Source: Chitinophagales bacterium (GTDB taxonomy: Bacteria; Bacteroidota; Bacteroidia; Chitinophagales; Chitinophagaceae). From it: 64,000 bases of DNA. This document shows, one piece after another, positions 1 through 8,698 of the stretch. Position numbers and translations under genes: made by a program. Location of the stretch: positions 1,369,001-1,433,000 of the forward strand of contig JAFLBK010000001.1 of the NCBI GenBank assembly GCA_017303335.1, written 5' to 3'. The notes under the pieces are model-generated. The model saw nothing but the letters and a program-made list of their open reading frames with translations. It made no database searches and was not told where the DNA came from. Within the stretch, counting starts at the first letter, position 1. Each line of letters begins with the position of its first letter.

Positions 1-309
1 ATCATTCAGCCCAGCGCACGCGGCGAGTACGAGATCACTACGGTGAATGACCAGTATCTCCGGAATAAAAAACTGAAAGTGGCTGTGCTCGACCGGGGCT
101 TTGCCTGGCTCGATACCGGCACTTTCGAATCGTTGCATGATGCGGGCGAGTATGTACGGGTGATCGAAAAAAGACAGGGCCTCAAGATCGGCTGTCCGGA
201 AGAGATCGCTTACCGGATGGGTTTTATCACGCACGACCATCTTATGAGCCTGGCCCGCCGGCTCGAGAAAAGTGGCTATGGTATTTACCTGGAAAACATC
301 AAATTATAA
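1..309 (+). CDS. rfbA: Glucose-1-phosphate thymidylyltransferase, C-terminal part
   Basis: The frame is open from the first base of the window, so the 5' end lies outside it; 102 residues remain. The visible part matches the C-terminus of RmlA/RfbA: a [11 protein letters not shown] core that binds the nucleotide sugar, then the helical tail with an I-G-C-P-E-E-I-A-Y motif. RmlA makes dTDP-glucose from glucose-1-phosphate and dTTP, the first step towards dTDP-rhamnose and other dTDP-deoxysugars, in the cytoplasm. It overlaps or nearly touches the acetyltransferase gene downstream and belongs to the same polysaccharide operon. Family assignment is firm; the sugar finally made cannot be read from this fragment. 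Confidence 0.93.
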   Translation: MIQPSARGEYEITTVNDQYLRNKKLKVAVLDRGFAWLDTGTFESLHDAGEYVRVIEKRQGLKIGCPEEIAYRMGFITHDHLMSLARRLEKSGYGIYLENIKL

Positions 310-313
310 TACT

Positions 314-886
314 TTGAATTACTTTGCACATCCTACAGCTGTTATTGATGATAATTGCACGATCGGCGACGGAACCCGGATCTGGCATTTCAGCCATATC
401 ATGTCCGGTTCGGTAATTGGCAATCTTTGCAATCTCGGGCAGAATGTGGTGGTTTCTCCCAAAGTGGTATTGGGTAACAATGTACGGGTACAGAACAACG
501 TGAGCATTTACGAGGGCGTGATCTGTGAAGATGATGTGTTCCTGGGGCCCAGTATGGTGCTGACAAACGTTATCAATCCCCGGAGTGCCGTGAGCCGGAA
601 GAGTGAGTATAAGACCACGCTCATAAAAAAGGGAGCCAGTATCGGGGCCAATGCCACAATCGTTTGCGGAAACACGATCGGGGAATATGCATTCATCGGC
701 GCCGGGGCGGTGGTTACAAAGGATGTAGCGCCCTATGCCCTGATCGTAGGAAACCCCGGCCGTCAGACCGGCTGGATGAGCGAATACGGGCACAAACTGA
801 AATTCGATTCGCAGGGAAAAGCGCTCTGCCCGGAGAGCGGACAGGAGTATGTGCTGGAGAATAATAAGGTAAAGAGAATAAAATAA
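314..886 (+). CDS. WlbB/WbpD-like UDP-sugar N-acetyltransferase (left-handed beta-helix)
   Basis: A hexapeptide-repeat acyltransferase of about 190 residues. The family N-terminus (N-Y-F-A-H-P-T-A-V-I-D-D) falls at a TTG codon at 314; an ATG at 272 in the same frame would add 14 unlikely residues and overlap rfbA. Repeats of the I-G-x-x-x-x-I type fill residues 10-150, with the loop containing N-P-R-S-A-V typical of WbpD/WlbB, which acetylates the 3-amino group of UDP-2-acetamido-3-amino-glucuronate. The next gene is a WlbA/WbpB-like dehydrogenase of the same pathway, which supports this role. The exact substrate is inferred from family and context. Confidence 0.85.
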   Translation: MNYFAHPTAVIDDNCTIGDGTRIWHFSHIMSGSVIGNLCNLGQNVVVSPKVVLGNNVRVQNNVSIYEGVICEDDVFLGPSMVLTNVINPRSAVSRKSEYKTTLIKKGASIGANATIVCGNTIGEYAFIGAGAVVTKDVAPYALIVGNPGRQTGWMSEYGHKLKFDSQGKALCPESGQEYVLENNKVKRIK

Positions 887-889
887 GGA

Positions 890-1786
890 ATGAAAAATTT
901 TGCACTGATCGGAGCTGGCGGTTACATCGCTCCCCGGCATATGAAAGCGATCAAGGATACCGGAAATGTGCTTGTAGCCGCCCTGGACAAACATGATTCG
1001 GTGGGCATTCTCGACAGTTATTTCCCCGACGCCGATTTCTTTACCGAATTTGAACGCTTCGACCGGCACCTCGAAAAGCAAAAACGACTTGGCAGGAAGA
1101 TCGATTTCATCAGTATCTGCAGCCCGAATTATCTGCACGATGCACACATTCGTTTCGGCCTGCGCATCGGCGCGGATGTGATCTGCGAGAAACCGATCGT
1201 ACTGAATCCCTGGAATATCGACGCCCTGCTGGAGATCGAAAAAGAAACCGGCAGGAACATATATACCATCCTGCAGTTGCGGCTTCACCCGGCTATTGCA
1301 GCCCTGAAGGAAAAGATTGAAAAAGAACCTTCCGGTAAAAAATACAAGATCAGTCTCCGGTACATCACATCCAGGGGGCATTGGTATCATACCAGCTGGA
1401 AGGGCGATATCCAGAAAAGCGGAGGCATCGCCACCAACATCGGTGTGCATTTTTTCGACATGCTGCTTTGGATTTTCGGTAACGTGACCTCGAGTACCGT
1501 ATCCGAACATTCCGATCAGACAGCCTCCGGCCACCTGGAACTGGAAAAAGCATCGGTCGACTGGATGCTCAGCATCGATGCGACTAAACTGCCCCCGGAA
1601 GCAGCGGGCGCCGGAAAACGTACTTTCCGGGCCCTGACCATCGACGGGGAAGGCTTTGAATTCAGTGATGGGTTCACCGAACTCCATACAAAGAGCTATG
1701 AAGAGATATTGAAAGGGAATGGATTCCGGATCAGCGAAACCATTGAATCCATTAAGCTGGTACATCAAATACGAGAAAACAAATAA
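890..1786 (+). CDS. Gfo/Idh/MocA oxidoreductase, WlbA/WbpB-like
   Basis: 298 residues. The N-terminus has a Rossmann motif (A-L-I-G-A-G-G-Y-I-A) and the sugar-dehydrogenase E-K-P motif near residue 102 (C-E-K-P-I-V-L-N-P), followed by the mixed alpha/beta substrate domain. The G-G-Y-I-A-P-R-H-M start and the R-L-H-P segment are characteristic of WlbA/WbpB, which oxidise C3 of UDP-N-acetylglucosaminuronate before transamination. It starts 4 bases after the WlbB-like acetyltransferase and ends 1 base before the epimerase gene, so the three are one transcription unit. No matching aminotransferase is adjacent; the nearest is at 11560. Confidence 0.85.
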   Translation: MKNFALIGAGGYIAPRHMKAIKDTGNVLVAALDKHDSVGILDSYFPDADFFTEFERFDRHLEKQKRLGRKIDFISICSPNYLHDAHIRFGLRIGADVICEKPIVLNPWNIDALLEIEKETGRNIYTILQLRLHPAIAALKEKIEKEPSGKKYKISLRYITSRGHWYHTSWKGDIQKSGGIATNIGVHFFDMLLWIFGNVTSSTVSEHSDQTASGHLELEKASVDWMLSIDATKLPPEAAGAGKRTFRALTIDGEGFEFSDGFTELHTKSYEEILKGNGFRISETIESIKLVHQIRENK

Positions 1787-1787
1787 T

Positions 1788-2768
1788 ATGAATTTATCCA
1801 ACTCGAAATGCCTTGTTATAGGAGGAGCCGGTTTCATCGGAAGTTTTGTGGTGGCCGAACTGCTCAAAGAAGATGTGGCGGAAGTGGTGGTCTTCGATAA
1901 CCTGGCCAGGGGCAAAATGGAATACTTGTCGGATTCCTTAAAAGATAAGCGCTGCTCCTTTTTCCCGGTTGGCGGCGATATCCGGGAAACCGATATTCTC
2001 AACGACGCCATCAAGGGAAAGGATTATGTCTTTTGTCTGGCCGCCATGTGGCTCCTGCATTGCAAGGATTATCCCCGCACCGCTTTTGATGTGAACATCG
2101 CAGGTACCTTCAACGTGCTGGAAGCCTGTGTTAAGAATAAGGTGAAGAAACTGGTATGGTCATCGTCCGCTTCGGTATATGGCGACGCGGTGGAACTGCC
2201 GATGACGGAATCACACCCTTACAACAATAAGAATTTCTACGGCGCCACGAAGATCGCCGGCGAGGCCATGGCAACGGCTTTCAACGACCGCTATGGCCTG
2301 CAGGTGATCGGCCTTCGGTACATGAATGTATATGGCCCCCACCAGGACCAGACAGCCGCCTATACCGGCGTGATCCCGATCATGCTCAATAAGATCGACG
2401 CCAATGAAGCCCCGGTGATCAACGGCGACGGAAGCCAGGCTTACGATTTTATCTATGTGGAAGACGTGGCACGCTGCAATGTGCAGGCAATGAAATCCGA
2501 CGTGCCGTTTGGTTTTTATAACGTAGGCACCGAAGTGCAAACCTCCATCAAGGAACTTTGCGATACCATCCTGCGGCTCAAGAACTCATCCCTGAAAGTG
2601 ACGTATAAACCCTACAGCGCCGATGACGCACGGGCCCTGGTGCAGAATCGTATCGGCAGCAAGGAAAAAGCAGAAACGGAACTCGGCTTCCGGTATACCT
2701 ATTCGCTGGAAGAAGGATTAAAAAAACTGATCGACTGGCGCGACGGGGAGAAAAACAAAGCGAACTAA
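1788..2768 (+). CDS. NAD-dependent sugar epimerase/dehydratase (extended SDR)
   Basis: 326 residues from the ATG at 1788, chosen because the nucleotide-binding motif (G-G-A-G-F-I-G-S) then begins at about residue 10. The S-S-S-A-S-V-Y-G segment and catalytic Y-G-A-T-K (YxxxK) are intact. Extended SDRs of this kind are UDP-GlcNAc/GlcNAcA 4-epimerases or NDP-sugar dehydratases. The position between a WlbA-like dehydrogenase and an asparagine-synthase-like amidotransferase suggests action on a uronic acid derivative. Which carbon it inverts cannot be settled by reading. Confidence 0.85.
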   Translation: MNLSNSKCLVIGGAGFIGSFVVAELLKEDVAEVVVFDNLARGKMEYLSDSLKDKRCSFFPVGGDIRETDILNDAIKGKDYVFCLAAMWLLHCKDYPRTAFDVNIAGTFNVLEACVKNKVKKLVWSSSASVYGDAVELPMTESHPYNNKNFYGATKIAGEAMATAFNDRYGLQVIGLRYMNVYGPHQDQTAAYTGVIPIMLNKIDANEAPVINGDGSQAYDFIYVEDVARCNVQAMKSDVPFGFYNVGTEVQTSIKELCDTILRLKNSSLKVTYKPYSADDARALVQNRIGSKEKAETELGFRYTYSLEEGLKKLIDWRDGEKNKAN

Positions 2769-2770
2769 TC

Positions 2771-4663
2771 ATGTGTGGCATAGCCGGAATATTCAACTTC
2801 AATCAGCAACCTGTATCCACCGCCACCCTGAAGGCAATGACGGATGCGATCGCACACCGCGGACCCGACGGTGAGGGACAGTATACCGATGGGCACGTGG
2901 GCCTGGGGCACCGGCGCTTAGCCATACTCGACGTATCCGCCAATGGCGCACAGCCAATGGCATCGCATAACAAGGAATGGACCATCATCTTTAATGGCTG
3001 CATATACAATTTTCCCGAACTGAAGAAAGAGCTGCAGGAAAAGGGCCATGTCTTCGTTTCGACAAGCGATACCGAAGTGATCGCAGAAGGCCTCGCCGAA
3101 TACGGACCTTCTTTTTTCGAACGGCTTGATGGCATGTTTGCCATTGCCGCCTGGCATAAAACAAAAAAGGAGCTGTGGCTCAGCCGCGACCGTTTTGGTG
3201 TGAAGCCACTCTATTACTGGCACAAAGGGCCGGTGTTTCTTTTTGCCTCCGAGATCAAAGTATTCATGCAGCACCCGGCGTTTACGGTGGAGCTCAACCC
3301 GGTGGCATTGAATGAGTATTTTACGTTTCAGAATGTATTCGCCTATTACACTCTGTTCAAGGGCGTAACCATGCTGCCCCCGGCCAATACCATGAAGATC
3401 TGTGTGGATGAGCCCGACTACCGGCACCACTCCTGGTGGGATTATGATTTTACGTCGCCCGATAATACAATGACCGCCGAAGATGCCAGCTCCGAAACGG
3501 AACGGCTTTTATCCAAGGCGGTAAGCCGGCAAATGATTGCCGATGTGCCCGTTGGGAGTTACCTGAGCGGGGGGATGGACAGCGGCTCGCTGAGCGTACT
3601 GGCCAGCAGGCACGTAAACCGCCTGTATACATTTACCGCGGGTTTCGAAATGAGTGAAGTGCATGGAACCGAGGTTGGGTTCGATGAAAGACTGGATGCC
3701 GAACTGACGGCCAATTTCATCAAGTCGGAACACTACGAACAGGTGATCAACGCCGGCGATATCCGGTGGAGCCTGCCCCGCGTGGTATGGCACCTCGAAG
3801 ACCTGCGTGTGGGTATGAGCTATCCCAATTATTACATCAGCCGGCTTGCCAGCAAATTTGTGAAGGTTTGTTTGCAGGGAACCGGTGGCGACGAACTATA
3901 CGGCGGATACCCCTGGCGCTATTACCGGGTGTTCAAATCCCTCAATGCCCCGGAATTCTTCAATAGTTATTACGGGTTCTGGCAGCGGTTGGTGATGGAC
4001 GATGCCAAACCGGGTTTGTTTCAGCCGAACCTGTTAACGCAGATGGATATTGAGGCCCCGCGGAAAGTATTTGAGCGGGTATTTACCTTCAACCCCAACC
4101 TGCGCTACAATACCCCCGAAGAGCATATCCAGAACAGCCTTTATTTTGAGATCAAAACCTTTTTACCCGGCTTGCTGCTGGTGGGCGATAAACTGGCCAT
4201 GGCAAACGGGCTGGAAGAACGCTTTCCGTTCCTCGACAATGAACTGGTGCGCTTTGCCCAAACAATACCGGTTAGGTATAAGCTCGCCAACCTCGAAAAC
4301 ATGAAGCGGCTGGATGAAAACCTGGCCGGCAACAAACACGCCCTTTTCCAGCAGTACGACGACGGGAAGAATGTATTGCGCAATGCCATGAGTCATATCC
4401 TGCCGGAAAAGATCATCAACCGGAAAAAACAGGGATTCAGTGCGCCCGACGAAAGCTGGTACCGGGGCGAGAACGCGGCCTATGTAAAAGAACTGCTGCT
4501 GGGTAAGAACATTGCTTCGCACGCCTTCATACAGCCTGCCTTTATTGAAAAGACCATTTACGAACATTGCGAAAAACGGATCAACCACCGGCTGCTGCTC
4601 TGGAGCCTGATGAATTTTGAGTGGTGGTGCAGGTTATTTTTGAATAATGAAAGAATACTGTAA
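2771..4663 (+). CDS. Asparagine synthase-like glutamine amidotransferase (first copy)
   Basis: 630 residues. It starts M-C-G-I-A-G, so Cys2 is the class II glutaminase nucleophile, and R-G-P-D-G-E follows near residue 32. The synthetase half has the PP-loop S-G-G-M-D-S near residue 268. It transfers ammonia from glutamine to an AMP-activated carboxylate. Within polysaccharide loci such AsnB homologues commonly amidate sugar uronic acids, which would fit the WlbA/WlbB-like genes just upstream; true asparagine synthesis is the alternative. The start lies 2 bases after the epimerase stop. A second gene of the same family lies at 17358. Confidence 0.9.
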   Translation: MCGIAGIFNFNQQPVSTATLKAMTDAIAHRGPDGEGQYTDGHVGLGHRRLAILDVSANGAQPMASHNKEWTIIFNGCIYNFPELKKELQEKGHVFVSTSDTEVIAEGLAEYGPSFFERLDGMFAIAAWHKTKKELWLSRDRFGVKPLYYWHKGPVFLFASEIKVFMQHPAFTVELNPVALNEYFTFQNVFAYYTLFKGVTMLPPANTMKICVDEPDYRHHSWWDYDFTSPDNTMTAEDASSETERLLSKAVSRQMIADVPVGSYLSGGMDSGSLSVLASRHVNRLYTFTAGFEMSEVHGTEVGFDERLDAELTANFIKSEHYEQVINAGDIRWSLPRVVWHLEDLRVGMSYPNYYISRLASKFVKVCLQGTGGDELYGGYPWRYYRVFKSLNAPEFFNSYYGFWQRLVMDDAKPGLFQPNLLTQMDIEAPRKVFERVFTFNPNLRYNTPEEHIQNSLYFEIKTFLPGLLLVGDKLAMANGLEERFPFLDNELVRFAQTIPVRYKLANLENMKRLDENLAGNKHALFQQYDDGKNVLRNAMSHILPEKIINRKKQGFSAPDESWYRGENAAYVKELLLGKNIASHAFIQPAFIEKTIYEHCEKRINHRLLLWSLMNFEWWCRLFLNNERIL

Positions 4664-4683
4664 ATAGTTGTAAAGCTTTGCTT

Positions 4684-5190
4684 ATGAACAAGGATAAGTT
4701 ATTTTTTATTATTCAGCCTCTTTTACGGCATTTGCCCTATAAAATTGGCCGTCTATTAAGAAACAGTATTTACCGCTTGTTTTTAAAAAAGGCAGGGAAG
4801 AATATCAATTTCATGGAAGGGATAATCATTAAATATCCAAGTGAGATTGAAATGGGTAATAATGTCACCATAAATCAGGATTGTTTTATAGTAGGTAAAG
4901 GAGGACTTATTTTAGGTGACGATATAATGATAGGAGCCGGTTGTAAAATTGTAACAACAACACACAATGTAATTACGAGGGATAAGCCAATGAGGGAGCA
5001 AGGTATGTCGTTTGAGAAAATAACAATAGGGAATGATGTATGGTTTGGGTTCAATGTAGTCGTATTAAAGGGATCCACTATTGGGAGCGGGGTGATATTG
5101 GCCGCTGGTTGCGTGCTGACAGCGAAAGAGGTTCCCGATTACACCATATGGGGAGGAGTGCCGGCACGAAATATCGGTACAAGAGAATAA
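4684..5190 (+). CDS. Hexapeptide-repeat O-acetyltransferase (WbbJ/maltose acetyltransferase type)
   Basis: 168 residues from the ATG at 4684; a TTG 6 bases upstream is possible. A basic N-terminal helix is followed by left-handed beta-helix repeats, with the catalytic-type loop T-T-T-H-N and the C-terminal V-P-A-R-N cap of LbH acetyltransferases. It probably acetylates a sugar hydroxyl on the repeat unit in the cytoplasm. Codon use here becomes visibly AT-rich compared with the genes upstream, and this continues through much of the next 5 kb, which suggests this block was acquired separately. Confidence 0.82.
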   Translation: MNKDKLFFIIQPLLRHLPYKIGRLLRNSIYRLFLKKAGKNINFMEGIIIKYPSEIEMGNNVTINQDCFIVGKGGLILGDDIMIGAGCKIVTTTHNVITRDKPMREQGMSFEKITIGNDVWFGFNVVVLKGSTIGSGVILAAGCVLTAKEVPDYTIWGGVPARNIGTRE

Positions 5191-5253
5191 GTAACAATGG
5201 TATTTTTCCGGTTTATTGGTTTCCTGGTGAAGTAAAACAGAGGGATAAAAAAC

Positions 5254-6129
5254 ATGAACAAAAAAATTCTGATAACAGGAGGCTCTGGTTTGGTAGGCTC
5301 TGATTTGGTAAGTGCGCTACTGGAAAAGGGGGGGTACGAATTGTTTTTAGTCGGAAGAAACGAAACGTTGCCGGAGTACAATGACAAGGTCAAAAAAATT
5401 AAAATAGATTTTGCTGCTGATTGGAATGAAAGCGAATTGCCTCCTGACCTCTATGCGATCATTCATTTGTCCCAGGCTGAAAATTTCAGGGATTTCCCTG
5501 GTAAGGCCAAGGAAGTGTTTTATATTAATACCTTAAGTACACTCAGGTTGGTTGATCACGCCACAAAGAGTAAAATAAACCATTTTATTTTTGCTTCTTC
5601 AGGAGGTGTTTATGGTACTGATGGGATGTTCAGGGAAGACGACAGGGGTGGATATACAAAAGAAATGGGCTTCTACTTGGGCACTAAATACTGCAGCGAA
5701 GTGCTTTTGGAAAATTACTTTGACCTGCTGAATGTGATAATTCTCCGTTTTTTCTTTGTGTATGGCAAAGGCCAAAATCAAAGCATGTTAATTCCCAGGT
5801 TAATAAGCAGGGTAAAGGATGGAGAATCAATTACTTTGCAGGGACAAAGCGGGATGAAAATTAACCCGGTACATGTTTCAGACGCAACAAAAGCTATAAT
5901 TGCTTCCTTAAACCTGCAGGGCAGCCATAAATTGAATGTAGCCGGGCCTGAAGTGCTGAGTTTAAGAGAAATAGGTGAAAAAATCGGCACGGCAGTAGGT
6001 AGAATACCTCAATTTTCTATTGATGAAACGATTGTTCCAAAGAACCTGATCGGGGACTTATCCAAAATGAAGGAGCTATTAATAAACCCATCAATAAAGT
6101 TTGAAGATGGTATTAAGACAATGATATAA
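5254..6129 (+). CDS. NAD-dependent epimerase/dehydratase (SDR), AT-rich block
   Basis: 291 residues. The N-terminal motif G-G-S-G-L-V-G-S binds NAD(P); S-S-G-G-V-Y-G and Y-L-G-T-K supply the catalytic Ser and Tyr/Lys. It is shorter than typical 4-epimerases and resembles the loosely defined NAD-dependent epimerases of O-antigen clusters, often 4-ketoreductases. It sits between an acetyltransferase and a methyltransferase, all co-directional. AT-rich codon use matches its upstream neighbour and differs from the rest of the locus. Substrate unknown. Confidence 0.8.
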   Translation: MNKKILITGGSGLVGSDLVSALLEKGGYELFLVGRNETLPEYNDKVKKIKIDFAADWNESELPPDLYAIIHLSQAENFRDFPGKAKEVFYINTLSTLRLVDHATKSKINHFIFASSGGVYGTDGMFREDDRGGYTKEMGFYLGTKYCSEVLLENYFDLLNVIILRFFFVYGKGQNQSMLIPRLISRVKDGESITLQGQSGMKINPVHVSDATKAIIASLNLQGSHKLNVAGPEVLSLREIGEKIGTAVGRIPQFSIDETIVPKNLIGDLSKMKELLINPSIKFEDGIKTMI

Positions 6130-6140
6130 TTATATAAGAA

Positions 6141-7019
6141 ATGACAGATAATAATACAGCCCAGAGTTTTAGTGATAAATGGCATAAGAACACGGCGCTT
6201 GCCTTTGATAATACCCTTGACCCGGGTTCGGAGATCTTTAAATGGATCACACAGCGAAACGGGTTTAAGAATGGCGAAGAACTCCGGGAATTTCTTAAAG
6301 GGAAGAAAAGGATATTAGACGCTGGTTGTGGCAACGGCAGGGTAACCGCATTGCTGCGCACGTATTCAAACCCCGCTGCAACCGAGGTGGTAGGTATCGA
6401 CCTTACTGCAGCCGATGTGGCAGCTAAGAACCTTGCGCAGTATCAAAACGTACATTTCTATACAAAGAATTTGCAGGATGACCTGGCTGATCTTGGCAAA
6501 TTTGATTATATCTATTGCCAGGAAGTCCTGCATCATACCGGCAATGCCCGTAAGGGGTTTGAAAACCTGGTGAAGATCCTGGAAAAAGGGGGAGAAATAG
6601 CTATTTACGTGTACAAGCAAAAAGCCCCGGTTCGTGAATTTGTGGATGATTATGTACGTGAAAAGATTGCGGGCATGGATTATGAAACAGCCATGGCACA
6701 GTGCCGGCAGATCACCGAACTGGGCAAGGCTCTTTCGGAGCAGAACATAAAATTACAGATCCCCGCGGTGGATGTTTTGCAGATCCCGGAAGGAGAGTAC
6801 GACCTGCAGCGTTTCGTATATCATTTCTTTGCCAAGATATTCTGGAACAACGAATTCAGTTTTGAGGATAATGCCGTGATCAATTACGACTGGTACCATC
6901 CGCAGGATTGTACCCGGCATACCATTGAAGAGGTTAGGGATTGGTTTACGCAAAATGGATTAACCATTAATCATGAGTTCGTAGATTTTTATGGTATCAC
7001 CGTAAAAGGAACGTTTTGA
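6141..7019 (+). CDS. Class I SAM-dependent methyltransferase
   Basis: 292 residues. Motif I (I-L-D-A-G-C-G-N-G-R-V-T) lies near residue 56, acidic motif II (V-V-G-I-D-L) near residue 82, and motif IV (Y-I-Y-C-Q-E-V-L-H-H) near residue 124, as in Methyltransf_11/25 families. It likely methylates a sugar or a small precursor of the polysaccharide. The gene starts 11 bases after the epimerase. Its codon use is less AT-rich than its neighbours on both sides. The target atom is not predictable here. Confidence 0.82.
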   Translation: MTDNNTAQSFSDKWHKNTALAFDNTLDPGSEIFKWITQRNGFKNGEELREFLKGKKRILDAGCGNGRVTALLRTYSNPAATEVVGIDLTAADVAAKNLAQYQNVHFYTKNLQDDLADLGKFDYIYCQEVLHHTGNARKGFENLVKILEKGGEIAIYVYKQKAPVREFVDDYVREKIAGMDYETAMAQCRQITELGKALSEQNIKLQIPAVDVLQIPEGEYDLQRFVYHFFAKIFWNNEFSFEDNAVINYDWYHPQDCTRHTIEEVRDWFTQNGLTINHEFVDFYGITVKGTF

Positions 7020-7234
7020 TTTTGTATAAGCTATTTATCAGCAATGTCTTTCCAATGACCAAATCAAAAGAATTAATAGCTGCCAAAAAAAGAATATTTG
7101 CAAAATGCGCAATAATAGTAACAGAAAATAAATTACTCATAAAAGTTATCCTGCAATAATCAATAGTGCTTTGGTATAAAGTATAATTTACCTACAGTGT
7201 GTTCGTTTGGAATTGTAATGGAAACGAAAAGGAT
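7020..7234. other. AT-rich intergenic stretch before flippase gene
   Basis: About 215 very AT-rich bases with no open frame of note, no RNA gene and no convincing hairpin terminator. It may hold the promoter of the flippase/glycosyltransferase pair that follows, but no clear TAnnTTTG element was found. Confidence 0.4.
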
Positions 7235-8647
7235 ATGAAAATAAACCTGCTTAAAGGAAGTTTTACCTACGGGGCTGTAACGATATTTTCACGAATTGCT
7301 GCGGTTATTCTTATTCCCATACTTACACGCCTGTTAACCCCTGATGAATACGGTGCATTGAATATGGCGTTAACTATAGTGACATTGGCCAATTTTGTGG
7401 TCACCTTTGAAGTTGCACAAGCCGTAACACTTTTTTTTTCTGATCGTAACCGTTCAGACCGGGATGTATACCCAGCCACAGCTATCCGGTTTTCACTTTT
7501 TATGTATTTATTACTTCTGATTGTTGTAGTGATATTTGGAAAGACGGTATCAGGCATGGTTGGCGACAGCAACATCAGGGGCTCAATCATTATAGACGGA
7601 GCCATGTTATTGGGAGCTAATGGTTGTTTTTTATTTTTGCAGAACCAGTTGAGGATTGAATTTAAAAGCAGGGAATATGGTGCCCTTACTTTAGGGTATG
7701 TATTGCTGACTACCCTTGGTGCAATAACCGGAGCGTTGTTCTTCCCCCATCCTGCCGAAGGAGTAATATTGGGGCAGACAGGTGGTGCTGCAATCATTGA
7801 TATAGCAGGTATGCTGATGCTCAAGAAACGATTTAGCGGAAGTTTCAAAAAAGAGAAACTTCGGGAGATGCTGAAATTTTCTTTCCCCCTGGTTCCTGCC
7901 GGCCTTTTATTATTAGGTGGTCAGCAAGTACCTAAATTCATTTTAAGTATTTATGGAAGCCTGGAAGATGTGGGCATTTACGGATTGGCTTACCAAATCG
8001 CTGGGTTTTCTGCATTGGCAGTGCTTGGCGTCCAAACAGCCATTACTCCATCTGTTTTGGCAAATCACGCAGAAGTAGAAACCCCAAAAAACCTGGCAAC
8101 CTTATTCGAGAACTTTTCAATTGTGGCATTATTGCTTTGTACATCACTGAGTATCTTCGCCCACGAATTGATCACAATATTCAGTGTTCCCAGCTATGGC
8201 CGTGCTGCTAATTTTGTTCCTGCTCTGTCTTTTGCCATTGCACTAAATAATTTATATATTTTTTTCCCAGGTAAAATAATTAAGGGTAAATCGGCATCAC
8301 AACTTATGGCAAGCGCTGGTAGCTTCCTGGTTGCAATTATTGCGGGTATAATTTTGATTAAATTAGACGGGGTAAGGGGAGCAGCCTTTTCAACTCTTCT
8401 TTCTGCGGGCACCTTCTTTTTTATCTGGTGTTATATCAGTCAAAAACTTTACCATCTTCCGGTTAATTGGGTAAAGATGTTTATCATTGCAGCATTGACA
8501 GTTACAGTATGTACGTTAGGCATTTTCTTCATGCCGGCAGGATTGACTTTTTATGTCATTGCAATCAAATGTGTCTTATTGCTTTTATTCTCTTGTATAA
8601 TAGCATGGGAGTATATTGTAAGATGGTGGAAACGATATGTTGGTTAA
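7235..8647 (+). CDS. Wzx-type polysaccharide flippase (MOP superfamily), first copy
   Basis: 470 residues from the ATG at 7235, chosen over an upstream GTG at 7199 because the MOP family N-terminus (K-G-S-F-T-Y-G) follows directly. It is almost wholly hydrophobic, with about 12-14 predicted membrane helices and the L-T-P-D-E-Y-G signature after the second helix that is common in Wzx proteins. It would flip the undecaprenyl-linked repeat unit across the inner membrane. Strongly AT-rich composition groups it with the next gene. A second flippase lies at 19303. Confidence 0.88.
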   Translation: MKINLLKGSFTYGAVTIFSRIAAVILIPILTRLLTPDEYGALNMALTIVTLANFVVTFEVAQAVTLFFSDRNRSDRDVYPATAIRFSLFMYLLLLIVVVIFGKTVSGMVGDSNIRGSIIIDGAMLLGANGCFLFLQNQLRIEFKSREYGALTLGYVLLTTLGAITGALFFPHPAEGVILGQTGGAAIIDIAGMLMLKKRFSGSFKKEKLREMLKFSFPLVPAGLLLLGGQQVPKFILSIYGSLEDVGIYGLAYQIAGFSALAVLGVQTAITPSVLANHAEVETPKNLATLFENFSIVALLLCTSLSIFAHELITIFSVPSYGRAANFVPALSFAIALNNLYIFFPGKIIKGKSASQLMASAGSFLVAIIAGIILIKLDGVRGAAFSTLLSAGTFFFIWCYISQKLYHLPVNWVKMFIIAALTVTVCTLGIFFMPAGLTFYVIAIKCVLLLLFSCIIAWEYIVRWWKRYVG

Positions 8648-8698
8648 CTTGATGCAGGCCCACTCGTATTAAATTGGGTGAAATAAAGGAATTATAAA

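Noticed and set aside
299..2014. A 571-codon open frame on the minus strand
   Set aside because: It lies opposite three well-supported + strand sugar genes, has no recognisable motif and a composition expected from the reverse complement of codon-biased genes.
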